NCBI RefSeq assembly: GCF_030389965.1
Contig: NZ_CP128399.1
Span: forward strand, 2,888,799-2,952,798
Length of the DNA: 64,000 bases
DNA from: Candidatus Chlorohelix allophototropha
GTDB lineage: Bacteria > Chloroflexota > Chloroflexia > Chloroheliales > Chloroheliaceae
Direction of reading: 5' to 3'
The translations under genes and the position numbers were made by a program. The notes beneath the pieces were generated by a model, which was not told the DNA's origin, made no database searches, and saw nothing but the letters and a program-made list of their open reading frames with translations. This document shows, one piece after another, positions 50,620 through 59,382 of the stretch; within the stretch, counting starts at the first letter, position 1, and the number at the start of each line of letters is the position of its first letter.

Positions 50620-52281
50620 ATGACTTTCAAATTCAAGGTGATACTACTAGCATTAATTTCATTATTGCTGGCAGTCGGCTTTTTTAACTTGATCCAGCAT
50701 ACCACCACTGCTCAGGCACAGACTACAACCCCTTTAACCGCGATGTTACGTTGGGGCTATTACGTAAAAACTCCTGTATCGCTTGAGTCGGTTCGCAGCA
50801 ATATCGGTTCGCTCAATATCATTTCGCCGGTTTATTTTAACTTGCGCCCAGACGGTTCTCTAATAGGTACAGATCAAGCGGAAGTAACCAATTTGGCAAA
50901 AAGTAAGGGCGTGCGGGTGATACCGACCATCCAAAACAGCGCCACTGTACTGGATGATTTTACCAAAGTGATCAATGACCCGACGCAAGTCAAACGTATT
51001 ATCGACCAAATCGAAGGGTTGGTAAATACCAATGGCTATGATGGTATCCATATAGATTTTGAAAATCTCAATGCCACCGACCGACCGCAGTTCACCAATT
51101 TTATGGGACAACTTTATGCGCGTCTCAAGGCAAAGAACAAACTCACAACCGCGGCACTGGTTTCCAAAACACGCGATACTACTACCGGCTTCGGCGGGGT
51201 ATATGATTATGCGGCGCTTGCACCCTATCTGGATTTAGCCGTTATCATGGTTTACGACTATCATTACCGAGGTGGTTCAGATGGGCCGGTTGCGCCAATA
51301 AACTGGTCAAGTTCGGTAGTGGCGTTTGCTTCCAGCCAACTAGGTCCGGGTAAGGTTATGTTGGGCGTGCCATTTTATGGCTACGATTGGAATGTCAGCA
51401 AGGGTGGTTTTGCCACCGCACGGAGCTTTGACGACACTCAAGATACCATACGCAAATTTAAGGGCACAACCGGATATGACGAAACGGTGCAAGAAGCCTT
51501 CGCAGATTATAGCGACAACGGAGAGGCGCACCGCATCTGGTTCCAGAACCCACGCTCATTACAAGCCAAGCTCGATTTGATGAAGAAAAATAATTTAGCC
51601 GGTTTTGCAGCATGGCGACTCGGTCAGGAAGGAGCAAGCTTCTGGCCTGTAGTTCGCAATTTCACCTTACCTACAAACCCCATTGCGGCTTTCGCTAGCA
51701 AACCCGACAGAACTTATTTCGCACAGACCGGACATAGCCTAAGTGGGCAGTTCAAAATTTACTGGGACAAAAACGGCGGGCTGGCGCAGTTTGGATATCC
51801 TTGGACTGAGGAATTTCTCGAACGCAATCCTTCGGATGGAAAAGATTACGTGGTACAATATTTTGAGCGCGCGCGTTTCGAATATCACCCAGATTTGAAA
51901 GGTACCCCCTTCGAGGTACAGCTAGGCTTATTAGGAAGACAAGTAACCACAGGGCGCTCGGAAGAAGCGCCCTTTAAGGCTTTAGCACCTTTCCAGAGCA
52001 GAGCAGATGTGTGGTATATACCAGAAACAGGGCACAGCCTGAGCTACGGCTTTCTACAATACTGGCTGAAAAACGGGGGGCTGGCAATTTATGGCTACCC
52101 AATCAGCGAGGAATTTCAGGAAATTAGCCCTACCGATGGGAAAACCTACACGGTGCAATATTTCGAGCGCAACCGCTTCGAGTACCATCCTGAAAATAAA
52201 GGGACTCGCTACGAAGTATTGCTGGGCTTGCTCGGCAATCAAATTATGAAAGATTACGGCTGGTTACGCGCTGAAACTTAG
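50620..52281 (+). CDS. Secreted GH18 glycoside hydrolase with two Chloroflexota-type C-terminal repeats
   Basis: The protein has 553 residues from the ATG at 50620, chosen for the ribosome site AGGAAG and because the protein then opens with a clean signal peptide (about 1-35, ending AQAQ). The GH18 barrel (about 40-360) has the catalytic DxxDxDxE-type box DGIHIDFEN and the VIMVYDYHY strand. Two copies of a 75-residue repeat follow, each with TGHSLS..F..YW..NGGL..(F/Y)GYP and VQYFER.RFEYHP. GH18 enzymes cleave beta-1,4 GlcNAc links, so a peptidoglycan or envelope role is likely. A terminator follows. Confidence 0.88.
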   Translation: MTFKFKVILLALISLLLAVGFFNLIQHTTTAQAQTTTPLTAMLRWGYYVKTPVSLESVRSNIGSLNIISPVYFNLRPDGSLIGTDQAEVTNLAKSKGVRVIPTIQNSATVLDDFTKVINDPTQVKRIIDQIEGLVNTNGYDGIHIDFENLNATDRPQFTNFMGQLYARLKAKNKLTTAALVSKTRDTTTGFGGVYDYAALAPYLDLAVIMVYDYHYRGGSDGPVAPINWSSSVVAFASSQLGPGKVMLGVPFYGYDWNVSKGGFATARSFDDTQDTIRKFKGTTGYDETVQEAFADYSDNGEAHRIWFQNPRSLQAKLDLMKKNNLAGFAAWRLGQEGASFWPVVRNFTLPTNPIAAFASKPDRTYFAQTGHSLSGQFKIYWDKNGGLAQFGYPWTEEFLERNPSDGKDYVVQYFERARFEYHPDLKGTPFEVQLGLLGRQVTTGRSEEAPFKALAPFQSRADVWYIPETGHSLSYGFLQYWLKNGGLAIYGYPISEEFQEISPTDGKTYTVQYFERNRFEYHPENKGTRYEVLLGLLGNQIMKDYGWLRAET

Positions 52282-52314
52282 AAGATTTCAGCAAGCGTTA
52301 CAGCTTTAAGCAGG

Positions 52315-52356
52315 GCGTAGCTTCTAAAAAGAAACTGCTACGCTTTTAAATTTTTT
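52315..52356 (+). terminator. Rho-independent terminator after the GH18 gene
   Basis: A 7-bp stem GCGTAGC/GCTACGC with a 15-base loop is followed by TTTTAAATTTTTT. It ends two bases before the start codon of the next gene. Confidence 0.8.
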
Positions 52357-52358
52357 AT

Positions 52359-53438
52359 ATGGCTGAAAAAAAAGCAACCAAACAAAACCGAGAAGAGAAT
52401 GAAAGCACAGAAAGTCGGCTTGTACTTAACGCGACTCTGGAAGAACTTGATTTCGAAAAAATAGATGCTTACCTGCACACGCTAGATGAACAAGGCGGAG
52501 TGCCCTCCCGACTGAGCCGCAGCGAAAGGCTTCTAGAGTTGGGAATGATCAGCGAGGAAAACGGAACGCTACGCCCCATTATCGCTGCCGTGCTAATCTT
52601 CGGTAAAAATGTGGCGCGCTATCTGCCACAGGCGAGCATGAAATTAGCCCGCTTCAAGGGGCAGGATGTAACGGGCATAATTATTGACAGGGTGGAAGTG
52701 TCCGGGACACTGGATAAAATAATAGAAGAAGCCGCACGTTTTGTGCTACGTAACATGAGAGTAACCAGCCCAATTCAAGGGCTTTATCGCGAGGATATAC
52801 CCGAATACCCGCCCGTAGCCGTGCGCGAAGCAATCACCAATGCGGTGGCGCATCGTGATTATGGGATTAGCGGGCAAAAAATTTCGATACGCATGTTCGA
52901 TGACAGGCTGGAAGTGGAAAGCCCCGGTGGTTTGGCAGGACCGGTAACTTTAGAGAATTTGGGCAAAAAACGCTATAGCCGAAATCCATTGCTGGCACGC
53001 CTTATGTATGAATTAAAATTAGTGGAAGAAATGGGAACCGGCATCTTGCGAATGCGGCGCGAGCTGGCAGAACTGGGTAGCGCGCCCCCAACCTTCAGCA
53101 GCGACTCCGATTCATTTACTGCCTACCTACCCGCGCACATCTTTGTTGAGACTGAACACCGCATTACCGAGCCAAAGCCGGAAGCTGCCCCATTTTTTGA
53201 GATAAGCGATTCCTTGAGACCTGAATTTTTTGCCCTCATGCGCGCAGGCTTGAACGAAAGACAAGCGCGAGGCTTGCTCTATGCCCGTGAACGAGGTAGG
53301 CTGACCAACCGGGATTATCGCGCTATAAACCCCGATATTACCGAAGAAACCGCCCGTACCGACTTGCTAGGTTTAGTAGATAAAAATTATCTTATGAAGT
53401 TCGGGGACAAACGTGGTGCAGCATATTTGCCACGTTAA
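52359..53438 (+). CDS. GHKL ATP-binding transcriptional-regulator-like protein
   Basis: The 359-residue protein has a short N-terminal piece related to the AlbA_2/Schlafen-associated region (about 30-130). A HATPase_c_4-type ATP-binding domain follows at about 150-265, with VREAITNAVAHRDYG (N-box), ESPGGL and the EMGTGILRMRREL helix. A winged-helix-like C-terminus (about 285-359) is rich in Arg. Full-length members usually have a complete AlbA_2 domain, so this one looks N-terminally shortened. The ATG at 52359 has no ribosome site and lies directly after a terminator. It may be leaderless or start further in. Role unknown, probably regulatory. Confidence 0.75.
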   Translation: MAEKKATKQNREENESTESRLVLNATLEELDFEKIDAYLHTLDEQGGVPSRLSRSERLLELGMISEENGTLRPIIAAVLIFGKNVARYLPQASMKLARFKGQDVTGIIIDRVEVSGTLDKIIEEAARFVLRNMRVTSPIQGLYREDIPEYPPVAVREAITNAVAHRDYGISGQKISIRMFDDRLEVESPGGLAGPVTLENLGKKRYSRNPLLARLMYELKLVEEMGTGILRMRRELAELGSAPPTFSSDSDSFTAYLPAHIFVETEHRITEPKPEAAPFFEISDSLRPEFFALMRAGLNERQARGLLYARERGRLTNRDYRAINPDITEETARTDLLGLVDKNYLMKFGDKRGAAYLPR

Positions 53439-53726
53439 CTAAAAAAAAATTTGCACCTAATAAAATTATGTGGTATATATAATCTAATGAGATGTAAAAT
53501 CGTAAAAGGGTTTCTCAAGTACTGCTCTGAGTATCCTTTGTTTTTCTTCAGCCGAATAAGATAAGCTAGTTGCTTATTATTGTGTGGGGTCGGTAGTATT
53601 ATCTCACCGTTACTGTGTGGCTGAATGAAATGGGCCGATTTGCAGGAGTTAGCGAGAACTTGAGTACTTCAAAAGATAATAGTGGTTCTGGCACAGATAT
53701 CCTGCCGTCGAGCGGTGGAGGTATGT
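53439..53726. other. 288-base intergenic region before the RodZ-like gene
   Basis: No gene is seen. A -10-like TATAAT lies at 53478-53483, with TTGCAC at 53451-53456 but too wide a spacing. The right end holds the ribosome site GGTGGAGGT of the next gene. Confidence 0.4.
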
Positions 53727-55148
53727 ATGCCAGCTAGTTATGTGGGAATTATAGGTCGGACGTTACGCCAAATGCGTGAGCAAAAAGGTGTAACTCTATT
53801 GGAAGCCCAAATGGCTACCAAAATCCGACAATCTTTTCTACAGGCTCTAGAAGAAGAGAACTACGCAGTTTTACCGCCCCCGGTTTATATTCGGGGCTTT
53901 CTAAAAAATTATGCGACTTTCTTAGGTCTCGAAGGCGCTGAGATAGTCCAAAGCTTTGATGAGCTTTTAGAAGCAGTGGCAATGGGTCTTGATCCATACC
54001 ATGCGGCTGACTCAGGAAGTGTCGATTCTGGCAGTGCCGATTCAGGTGGTCTTAGCCTGTTAACCGACACTATCATCCCCATTACGCCCCAAACACCTGT
54101 CGAAACCAAATTTAATAAAATAGAAGATACGGTTGAGATTCTTGTCGTCACCGCAGAAGAACCAGAGCTTGAAACTGAAGCTGAAGTCAGTCATGGTGAA
54201 GGTTCAAGAAGAAAGCGTCGACGCAAAAAGCAAGAGGCTGTTCAAACGGCACTCAATGAAGTAGTTGAAGAAAAGGTTGAAAATGCCGCCGTTACTGCCG
54301 AAAGCCCTAGCGCAGCAGTTGAAGCGGTAATAATCGAACCTGTTGAAACGAAAGTTGAAAAGGTAGAGATAGCAGAGGTAACCGTAGCCGAGCTACAGCC
54401 AAGTGCGGTTCTTGAAGCTACTTTCTCGAAACCCATCGCTTCACAAGCACTTTTGCCGGTGAAAAGAACGCGCAGCATCAATATGCTGAGGCAGCCGGAT
54501 CGGTATGTGCTTAAACCCGCAATGGCGCCGCTAAATAAGCCGGCATTCTATATACCAAATTTTATGCCACTGCTGGCGGTATTGATCATTTTTGCAGCCG
54601 CAGCCTTGTTACTTTTACGAGGAGTAGCTGTACCACCTACTAATGATCGATTGGCTGCAACTGCTACGCCGAATGTGTACTCAGCCCCAACGGTTACCCC
54701 AATCGTGGGAACTCCAGTTGCGGTCAGTAACCTTCAAACGGCAAAACCTACCGCTATTGTAGTGACAACGACGATAGCGCCTGACCCAACGGTAGTTGCC
54801 CGAATCGTGTTAGGCTCAGCAGCGCCTAGCACAACCGAAGCCACTACTGTTCCGGTTACCACCACTCCGCCTCCTATCGTCTATCCACCGGTAAAACTAG
54901 AACTGACGGTAAATAGTGATGGCAGCTGGGTTCAGGTATGGGTGGACGACAAATCTATGCTCAATGAGTTAGTAAAGGGCAAGTCTCTTTCTTTTGAAGG
55001 TAAAGACAAAATAGAGGTCGCTCTCGGTAAACCCGGTGCAGTCAAACTACTGGTCAATGGTCAGGAGAAACAATATGCTCCACCCAATTCTGGTACGGTA
55101 GTTAAAGCCTTCAAATCTGATGGCTCAGAGGGAATCGTCAACCGCTAA
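53727..55148 (+). CDS. RodZ-like helix-turn-helix membrane protein
   Basis: The protein has 473 residues from the ATG at 53727, which follows GGTGGAGGT; the frame opens earlier without a ribosome site. The N-terminal HTH (about 5-75: IGRTLRQMREQKGVTLLEAQ, then PVYIRGFLKNYA) is the RodZ domain that binds MreB. A long Glu/Val/Ala-rich cytoplasmic linker follows, then one transmembrane helix (about 272-292), an outer Thr/Pro-rich linker, and a C-terminal DUF4115-like beta domain (LELTVNSDGSWVQVWVD). It would help set cell shape and wall growth. A terminator follows. Confidence 0.85.
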   Translation: MPASYVGIIGRTLRQMREQKGVTLLEAQMATKIRQSFLQALEEENYAVLPPPVYIRGFLKNYATFLGLEGAEIVQSFDELLEAVAMGLDPYHAADSGSVDSGSADSGGLSLLTDTIIPITPQTPVETKFNKIEDTVEILVVTAEEPELETEAEVSHGEGSRRKRRRKKQEAVQTALNEVVEEKVENAAVTAESPSAAVEAVIIEPVETKVEKVEIAEVTVAELQPSAVLEATFSKPIASQALLPVKRTRSINMLRQPDRYVLKPAMAPLNKPAFYIPNFMPLLAVLIIFAAAALLLLRGVAVPPTNDRLAATATPNVYSAPTVTPIVGTPVAVSNLQTAKPTAIVVTTTIAPDPTVVARIVLGSAAPSTTEATTVPVTTTPPPIVYPPVKLELTVNSDGSWVQVWVDDKSMLNELVKGKSLSFEGKDKIEVALGKPGAVKLLVNGQEKQYAPPNSGTVVKAFKSDGSEGIVNR

Positions 55149-55177
55149 GAACTTCCAAAGAGCTATAATAAATTTGA

Positions 55178-55213
55178 GTAGGGATGCGGACACCGTATCC
55201 CTACAGTTATTTT
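55178..55213 (+). terminator. Rho-independent terminator after the RodZ-like gene
   Basis: A stem GTAGGGAT...ATCCCTAC with inner GCGG/CCGT pairing and loop ACA (55178-55204) is followed by AGTTATTTT. The tail is short, so efficiency is uncertain. Confidence 0.65.
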
Positions 55214-55284
55214 CATAGATATGGTATATTATCCCTTGCTTTTAAAGGGGGATTTTTAACTGCGAAGATCGGGGAGATATAATT

Positions 55285-55776
55285 ATGGCTTCGAGCTTTT
55301 CGTTTGATGTAGTGTCAGATTTCGACTATCAGGAAATGGTTAACGTAATTGATCAGACTAAACGTGATGTATCAACCCGTTACGATCTGAAAGATACCAA
55401 AACCGAAATTGAGCTTGAAAAAGAGCAAATTGAGATAACTACCGCCAGCGAAATGTCTTGGGATGCAATTAAAGACATTCTGGAAACCAAAGCGGTGCGG
55501 CGTAATCTTTCGCTAAAAATATTCGAGTACGGCAAACTGGAAGACGCTTCCGGTATGCGCAAACGCATCGTTATCAAGCTTAAAAAGGGCTTGAATCAGG
55601 AATTGGCTAAAGAAATCAGCAAACTGATTCGTGATAACTCCAAAGCGATACCCCAAATTCAGGGTGACACGGTGCGAGTTACCAGCAAAAGCAAGGACGA
55701 GTTGCAAGGTATTATGCAATTGCTAAAAGGCAAGGATTTTCCGGCAGCATTGCAGTTTACCAATTACAGGCAGTAA
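55285..55776 (+). CDS. YajQ-family nucleotide-binding protein
   Basis: This is a 163-residue member of the YajQ/UPF0234 family: [20 protein letters not shown] at the start, [13 protein letters not shown], then [17 protein letters not shown] and GLNQELAK-type helix, ending in FTNYR. Some members bind cyclic di-GMP, others GTP or tRNA; which applies here is not visible. The start follows the strong ribosome site CGGGGAG. It lies 36 bases before rimO and probably leads the next operon. Length is typical. Confidence 0.93.
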   Translation: MASSFSFDVVSDFDYQEMVNVIDQTKRDVSTRYDLKDTKTEIELEKEQIEITTASEMSWDAIKDILETKAVRRNLSLKIFEYGKLEDASGMRKRIVIKLKKGLNQELAKEISKLIRDNSKAIPQIQGDTVRVTSKSKDELQGIMQLLKGKDFPAALQFTNYRQ

Positions 55777-55811
55777 GCGGCAAGTAACACCTGTTTGCCG
55801 AAGGAATAGAA

Positions 55812-57203
55812 ATGAAGCGCAATTTAAGGCTAAATGTACCGATTCAACGGACAAATATTGAGAGTAAATCCTTTTACATTCTGACGCTTGGCTGCGATAA
55901 AAATACCGTAGATAGCGAAGCAATGGGGCAGCTTTTAAATGGCTACGGGATGCGAGAAACCCTGAAGCCGGAAAAAGCCCAATTGCTGATTGTAAATACC
56001 TGCGGTTTCATCGATTCTGCTACCAAACAATCACTCGACTCTTTGCGCCAACTTGCAGCAGGCAAACAAGCAGAGCAAAAACTGCTGGCAGCAGGTTGTC
56101 TGGTCAACCGCGCCGCCGAACTGATAAAAGCAGAAGTACCGGGAGTCGATGGCGTGGTAGGGGCGCTGAAGTGGGATGAATTCGCGCCGATGCTCTCTAA
56201 TCTGGGAATTGAACTGGATACAGGCAACACCCTTAGCTATGGCTTGCTCAGGCGCAAGAAAAAGCAAGGTACAAGCGCTTATCTCAAAATTTCGGACGGG
56301 TGCGATGCCGGGTGCGCTTTTTGCATCATTCCTCAAATGAAGGGTAAACACCTAAGCCGACCTAGCGATACCCTTCTGCGCGAAGTGCGCGAACTGGCAA
56401 CCGCTGGTGTAAAAGAGGTTGTGCTAGTAGGGCAAGATACCACCTTTTACGGACGTGATTTGGACGAGAAGGAAGGCACAGCGGCTTTATTGGAACAACT
56501 TTGCGAGGCTGCGCCCGAAATCATGTGGTTCAGGTTGATGTATGCTTATCCACGTTTCGTAAGCCAGAAGTTGGTGGAAACTATGGCGCGCTTGCCACAG
56601 GTAGCGCATTATATTGATATGCCACTTCAACACGCCCATAAAGCTACCTTGCGCCGGATGCGCCGCCCTAGCGACCAAAGCGAAACCATCGGCACAATTG
56701 CGCGACTACGCGAGGCAATGCCTGATATTGCGATTCGCACCACCTTTATTGTGGGTTATCCGGGCGAGACTGAAGAAGAGTTTGAATACCTCTTGAACTT
56801 TCTAGAAGAAATGAAGTTTGATAATGTGGGCGCTTTCAAATATTCACCGCAAGCTAACAGCCCTGCCGCATTGTTGCCAGATCAAATCGCGGAAGAGGTT
56901 AAACAAGAACGTTACGAACGCCTGATGACTTTGCAACAAAAAGTATCTCTACATAAAAATAAATCATTGATTGGTAGTGAACTTGATGTTATAGTAGAAG
57001 GTAGCGGAACGGTAGATTATGGCGCGCGAAACAGCCGCCCTATCTGGGTGGGCAGAAGTTATCGCAGCGCGCCGGAGGTAGATGGGATGGTGTTTATTGA
57101 GCCTTCCAGAGGTCGCTTATTTCCAGAGGGTGTGCGCCCGGTTATCGCTCGTATCCGCATTACTGATGCCACTGAATACGATTTATGGGGTAAACTGGTG
57201 TAA
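55812..57203 (+). CDS. rimO: Ribosomal protein S12 methylthiotransferase
   Basis: RimO is a radical-SAM enzyme of 463 residues that puts a methylthio group on Asp88/89 of ribosomal protein S12. The N-terminal domain has the first-cluster cysteines in LTLGCDKNTVDSE, NTCGFIDSA and AAGCLV. The radical-SAM box is SDGCDAGCAFCIIP (CxxxCxxC). A TRAM-like domain closes the C-terminus. The phrase GCDKN rather than GCQMN points to RimO rather than MiaB. The start follows GAAGGAA. It precedes pgsA by two bases. Confidence 0.95.
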   Translation: MKRNLRLNVPIQRTNIESKSFYILTLGCDKNTVDSEAMGQLLNGYGMRETLKPEKAQLLIVNTCGFIDSATKQSLDSLRQLAAGKQAEQKLLAAGCLVNRAAELIKAEVPGVDGVVGALKWDEFAPMLSNLGIELDTGNTLSYGLLRRKKKQGTSAYLKISDGCDAGCAFCIIPQMKGKHLSRPSDTLLREVRELATAGVKEVVLVGQDTTFYGRDLDEKEGTAALLEQLCEAAPEIMWFRLMYAYPRFVSQKLVETMARLPQVAHYIDMPLQHAHKATLRRMRRPSDQSETIGTIARLREAMPDIAIRTTFIVGYPGETEEEFEYLLNFLEEMKFDNVGAFKYSPQANSPAALLPDQIAEEVKQERYERLMTLQQKVSLHKNKSLIGSELDVIVEGSGTVDYGARNSRPIWVGRSYRSAPEVDGMVFIEPSRGRLFPEGVRPVIARIRITDATEYDLWGKLV

Positions 57204-57205
57204 CT

Positions 57206-57853
57206 ATGCCTTTGGCTAATCTCCTAAGCGGATCACGTATTGCCGCTACTCCGGTTGTTTTGGTACTACTGGCATTGCGAGATTGGCCTCCTTCCTATCT
57301 TATTGCTGCCGTACTGTTCGTACTGGCACAGATTACCGATATTTTGGATGGCTATTTTGCGCGACGACACAAGACGGTTTCAAATCTGGGAATCTTCCTT
57401 GATCTGACCGCCGATAAGTTAATGATCTCCAGCGTTTTGATAATGCTAGTACAGCAGAATATACTCTCCGGCTGGATTGCGATTATCATTATCGGGCGCG
57501 AATTCCTGATAACTGGATTGCGAAGTTACGCCGCTTCCAACGGTATCGTAATTCCGGCAGGAAAAGCTGGTAAGCTGAAAACCGTCTTTACTGCCATCGC
57601 TGTGACTTGGCTGATAGTGTGGGCAGACGGTGTAAATCCTAGCGGGATTCTTCACAGCTTTTACGAATGGAAAATATCAGATATACAGCCGGCAAGGTTG
57701 TTCCTCGAAATTGCTTGGCTCTGGGTATATTGGGTTACATGGTTAACCCTCTATAGCGGTTACATCTATATTCGCGACTTTCTCAAGTTACAAAAGCGAA
57801 GAACAGAACCACCAGCGGGAGCTTCCGGAAAAAAAACTGAAGGAATTTTATGA
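57206..57853 (+). CDS. pgsA: CDP-diacylglycerol--glycerol-3-phosphate 3-phosphatidyltransferase
   Basis: This 215-residue integral membrane enzyme has about five helices. The CDP-alcohol phosphotransferase signature is complete: DILDGYFARR, then G and LDLTADK (D-G-x2-A-R-x8-G-x3-D-x3-D). It makes phosphatidylglycerophosphate, the first committed step to phosphatidylglycerol and cardiolipin. It is two bases after rimO and its stop overlaps the next start (ATGA), so it is in the middle of an operon. The soluble C-terminal tail is slightly longer than usual. A different head-group acceptor cannot be fully excluded, but PgsA is by far the best match. Confidence 0.92.
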   Translation: MPLANLLSGSRIAATPVVLVLLALRDWPPSYLIAAVLFVLAQITDILDGYFARRHKTVSNLGIFLDLTADKLMISSVLIMLVQQNILSGWIAIIIIGREFLITGLRSYAASNGIVIPAGKAGKLKTVFTAIAVTWLIVWADGVNPSGILHSFYEWKISDIQPARLFLEIAWLWVYWVTWLTLYSGYIYIRDFLKLQKRRTEPPAGASGKKTEGIL

Positions 57854-59382
57854 ATCCTTTTGAATATTCTCGCCATCAGGCGCAACATTCGGATTCGTAT
57901 AACAAGAGAAAACCGCGAAACCACTGGGGCACGCCCCATTCTAAAGGTGTGTCTCAAAAAGGTGTGTCTGAGCAGGAAGCAAACCTTGAAGAATATACTG
58001 AAGAACCGATTGCTGTTGACTTAAAGCCCCCAAAAACCAAACGAAGTTGGAGAAGCAAAGAAAAAAACCCTGTTCGGCGTAACAACGTTTTTGATCCGCT
58101 TGAAGTCACCGAATATCTAGGCGGTCTGATGAATAATGAGGAAATCAGAACCGTTTATTATCGCCATTGGACACATTTTCTGCATCTGGCATGGTTGCCA
58201 TTGCTAGGGGTACCCCTGTTGATTTTCCTCGGATTTGCTTTCCTGTTGGCGCTCAAAAGCTTCATCTTCATTATCCTTTTTATATTGCTGGTAATGCTGG
58301 ATATTTTGGGATTGGTGTGGTACTGGGTAGATTACCGCAATGATCGCCTAGTGGTCACCAGTATTCGAGTAATACAGGTAGAAAAAGTTCTGTTCTTTAA
58401 AAGGGATACTACCGAAATCCGGTTGGATAAAGCCCAAGAAGTGAGGCTGGAAACGGCGCGCAACCCGCTTGAGTGGATTTACAAAACCGGGAACATCACC
58501 ATAACCAGCATGGGCAGAAGCAAAATAGTATTTAACCATGTCCAATATCCTGAATTGCTCAGGCAAGAAATAGATTCGTTAATAATGCGGTGGCGTATTT
58601 ATAACAACGAGGCGCGCAAAAAACGTGCAGCCGAGCGGATTGAAAAAAGATTGCGCGAGATATACTACGGCAAAGAAGAAAAGCCTAGAGGCGAACCGGT
58701 AGAAGATAAGCTCACCTTCTGGGAAATTTTCCTGCCCACCCGCAAAATCATTACACATGACGAGCGCGGGCGTGAAATTTACACTTGGCACACCCATCCT
58801 TGGTTCCTTATTACCACTACTATAGGTTGGGTGCTGGCTATGGTTATGCTGTTCCTGATTTACCTACTTCCGATGCAGTGGTTTATTTTCCCCAAAACTA
58901 ACGGTCTGGTAAGTATAATATTGTGGGTAGTTTTGCTAGTAGCGTTGGGCGGTCTCGGCTTCAAAGTCTATCTTCAGTATGAAAACTGGCGAAATGACCG
59001 CTATATAATACGCCACGATGAATTTTTGAGCATGACAAAATTACCGTTCGGTTTTGACCAATCGGTGGGTGTAGTCAAAGCGATGAACGCGCAGGATGTC
59101 CAATCCGATAAACCCGGTTTCATGTCCAACCTATTGGGCTTTGGTACGGTTATTATTTCGACAGCAGGGCAGGGCGAACCACTTAAGTTCGAAAATATTC
59201 CGGGTCCAGAAGATGTAGAAGACCTTGTAAACGAACGTATAGAAGATGCCAAGATTCTACGAGAGGATGTTGAAGACAATCGCAATACGGAGATGATTTA
59301 CAACTTTTTTGCCAAGAATGATGAGCTTAAAAGGCGAAGAGCTAGCGAAGGTCGTCCCTTGTTCGGAGACTGGAAGACATGA
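57850..59382 (+). CDS. PH-domain (bPH2-like) membrane protein
   Basis: The 510-residue protein begins with a charged cytoplasmic region (about 1-110). Two membrane helices follow (about 112-165) and then a bacterial PH-like domain (about 165-245: NDRLVVTSIRVIQVE, EIRLDKAQEVRLE, GNITITSMG). Another charged region precedes a second helix pair (about 318-375) and a second, divergent PH-like domain (NDRYIIRHDEFLSMTK...). The two halves therefore look like an internal duplication. Members of this group are membrane proteins of unknown function. Both its start and its stop overlap neighbours by four bases. Confidence 0.78.
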   Translation: MNPFEYSRHQAQHSDSYNKRKPRNHWGTPHSKGVSQKGVSEQEANLEEYTEEPIAVDLKPPKTKRSWRSKEKNPVRRNNVFDPLEVTEYLGGLMNNEEIRTVYYRHWTHFLHLAWLPLLGVPLLIFLGFAFLLALKSFIFIILFILLVMLDILGLVWYWVDYRNDRLVVTSIRVIQVEKVLFFKRDTTEIRLDKAQEVRLETARNPLEWIYKTGNITITSMGRSKIVFNHVQYPELLRQEIDSLIMRWRIYNNEARKKRAAERIEKRLREIYYGKEEKPRGEPVEDKLTFWEIFLPTRKIITHDERGREIYTWHTHPWFLITTTIGWVLAMVMLFLIYLLPMQWFIFPKTNGLVSIILWVVLLVALGGLGFKVYLQYENWRNDRYIIRHDEFLSMTKLPFGFDQSVGVVKAMNAQDVQSDKPGFMSNLLGFGTVIISTAGQGEPLKFENIPGPEDVEDLVNERIEDAKILREDVEDNRNTEMIYNFFAKNDELKRRRASEGRPLFGDWKT

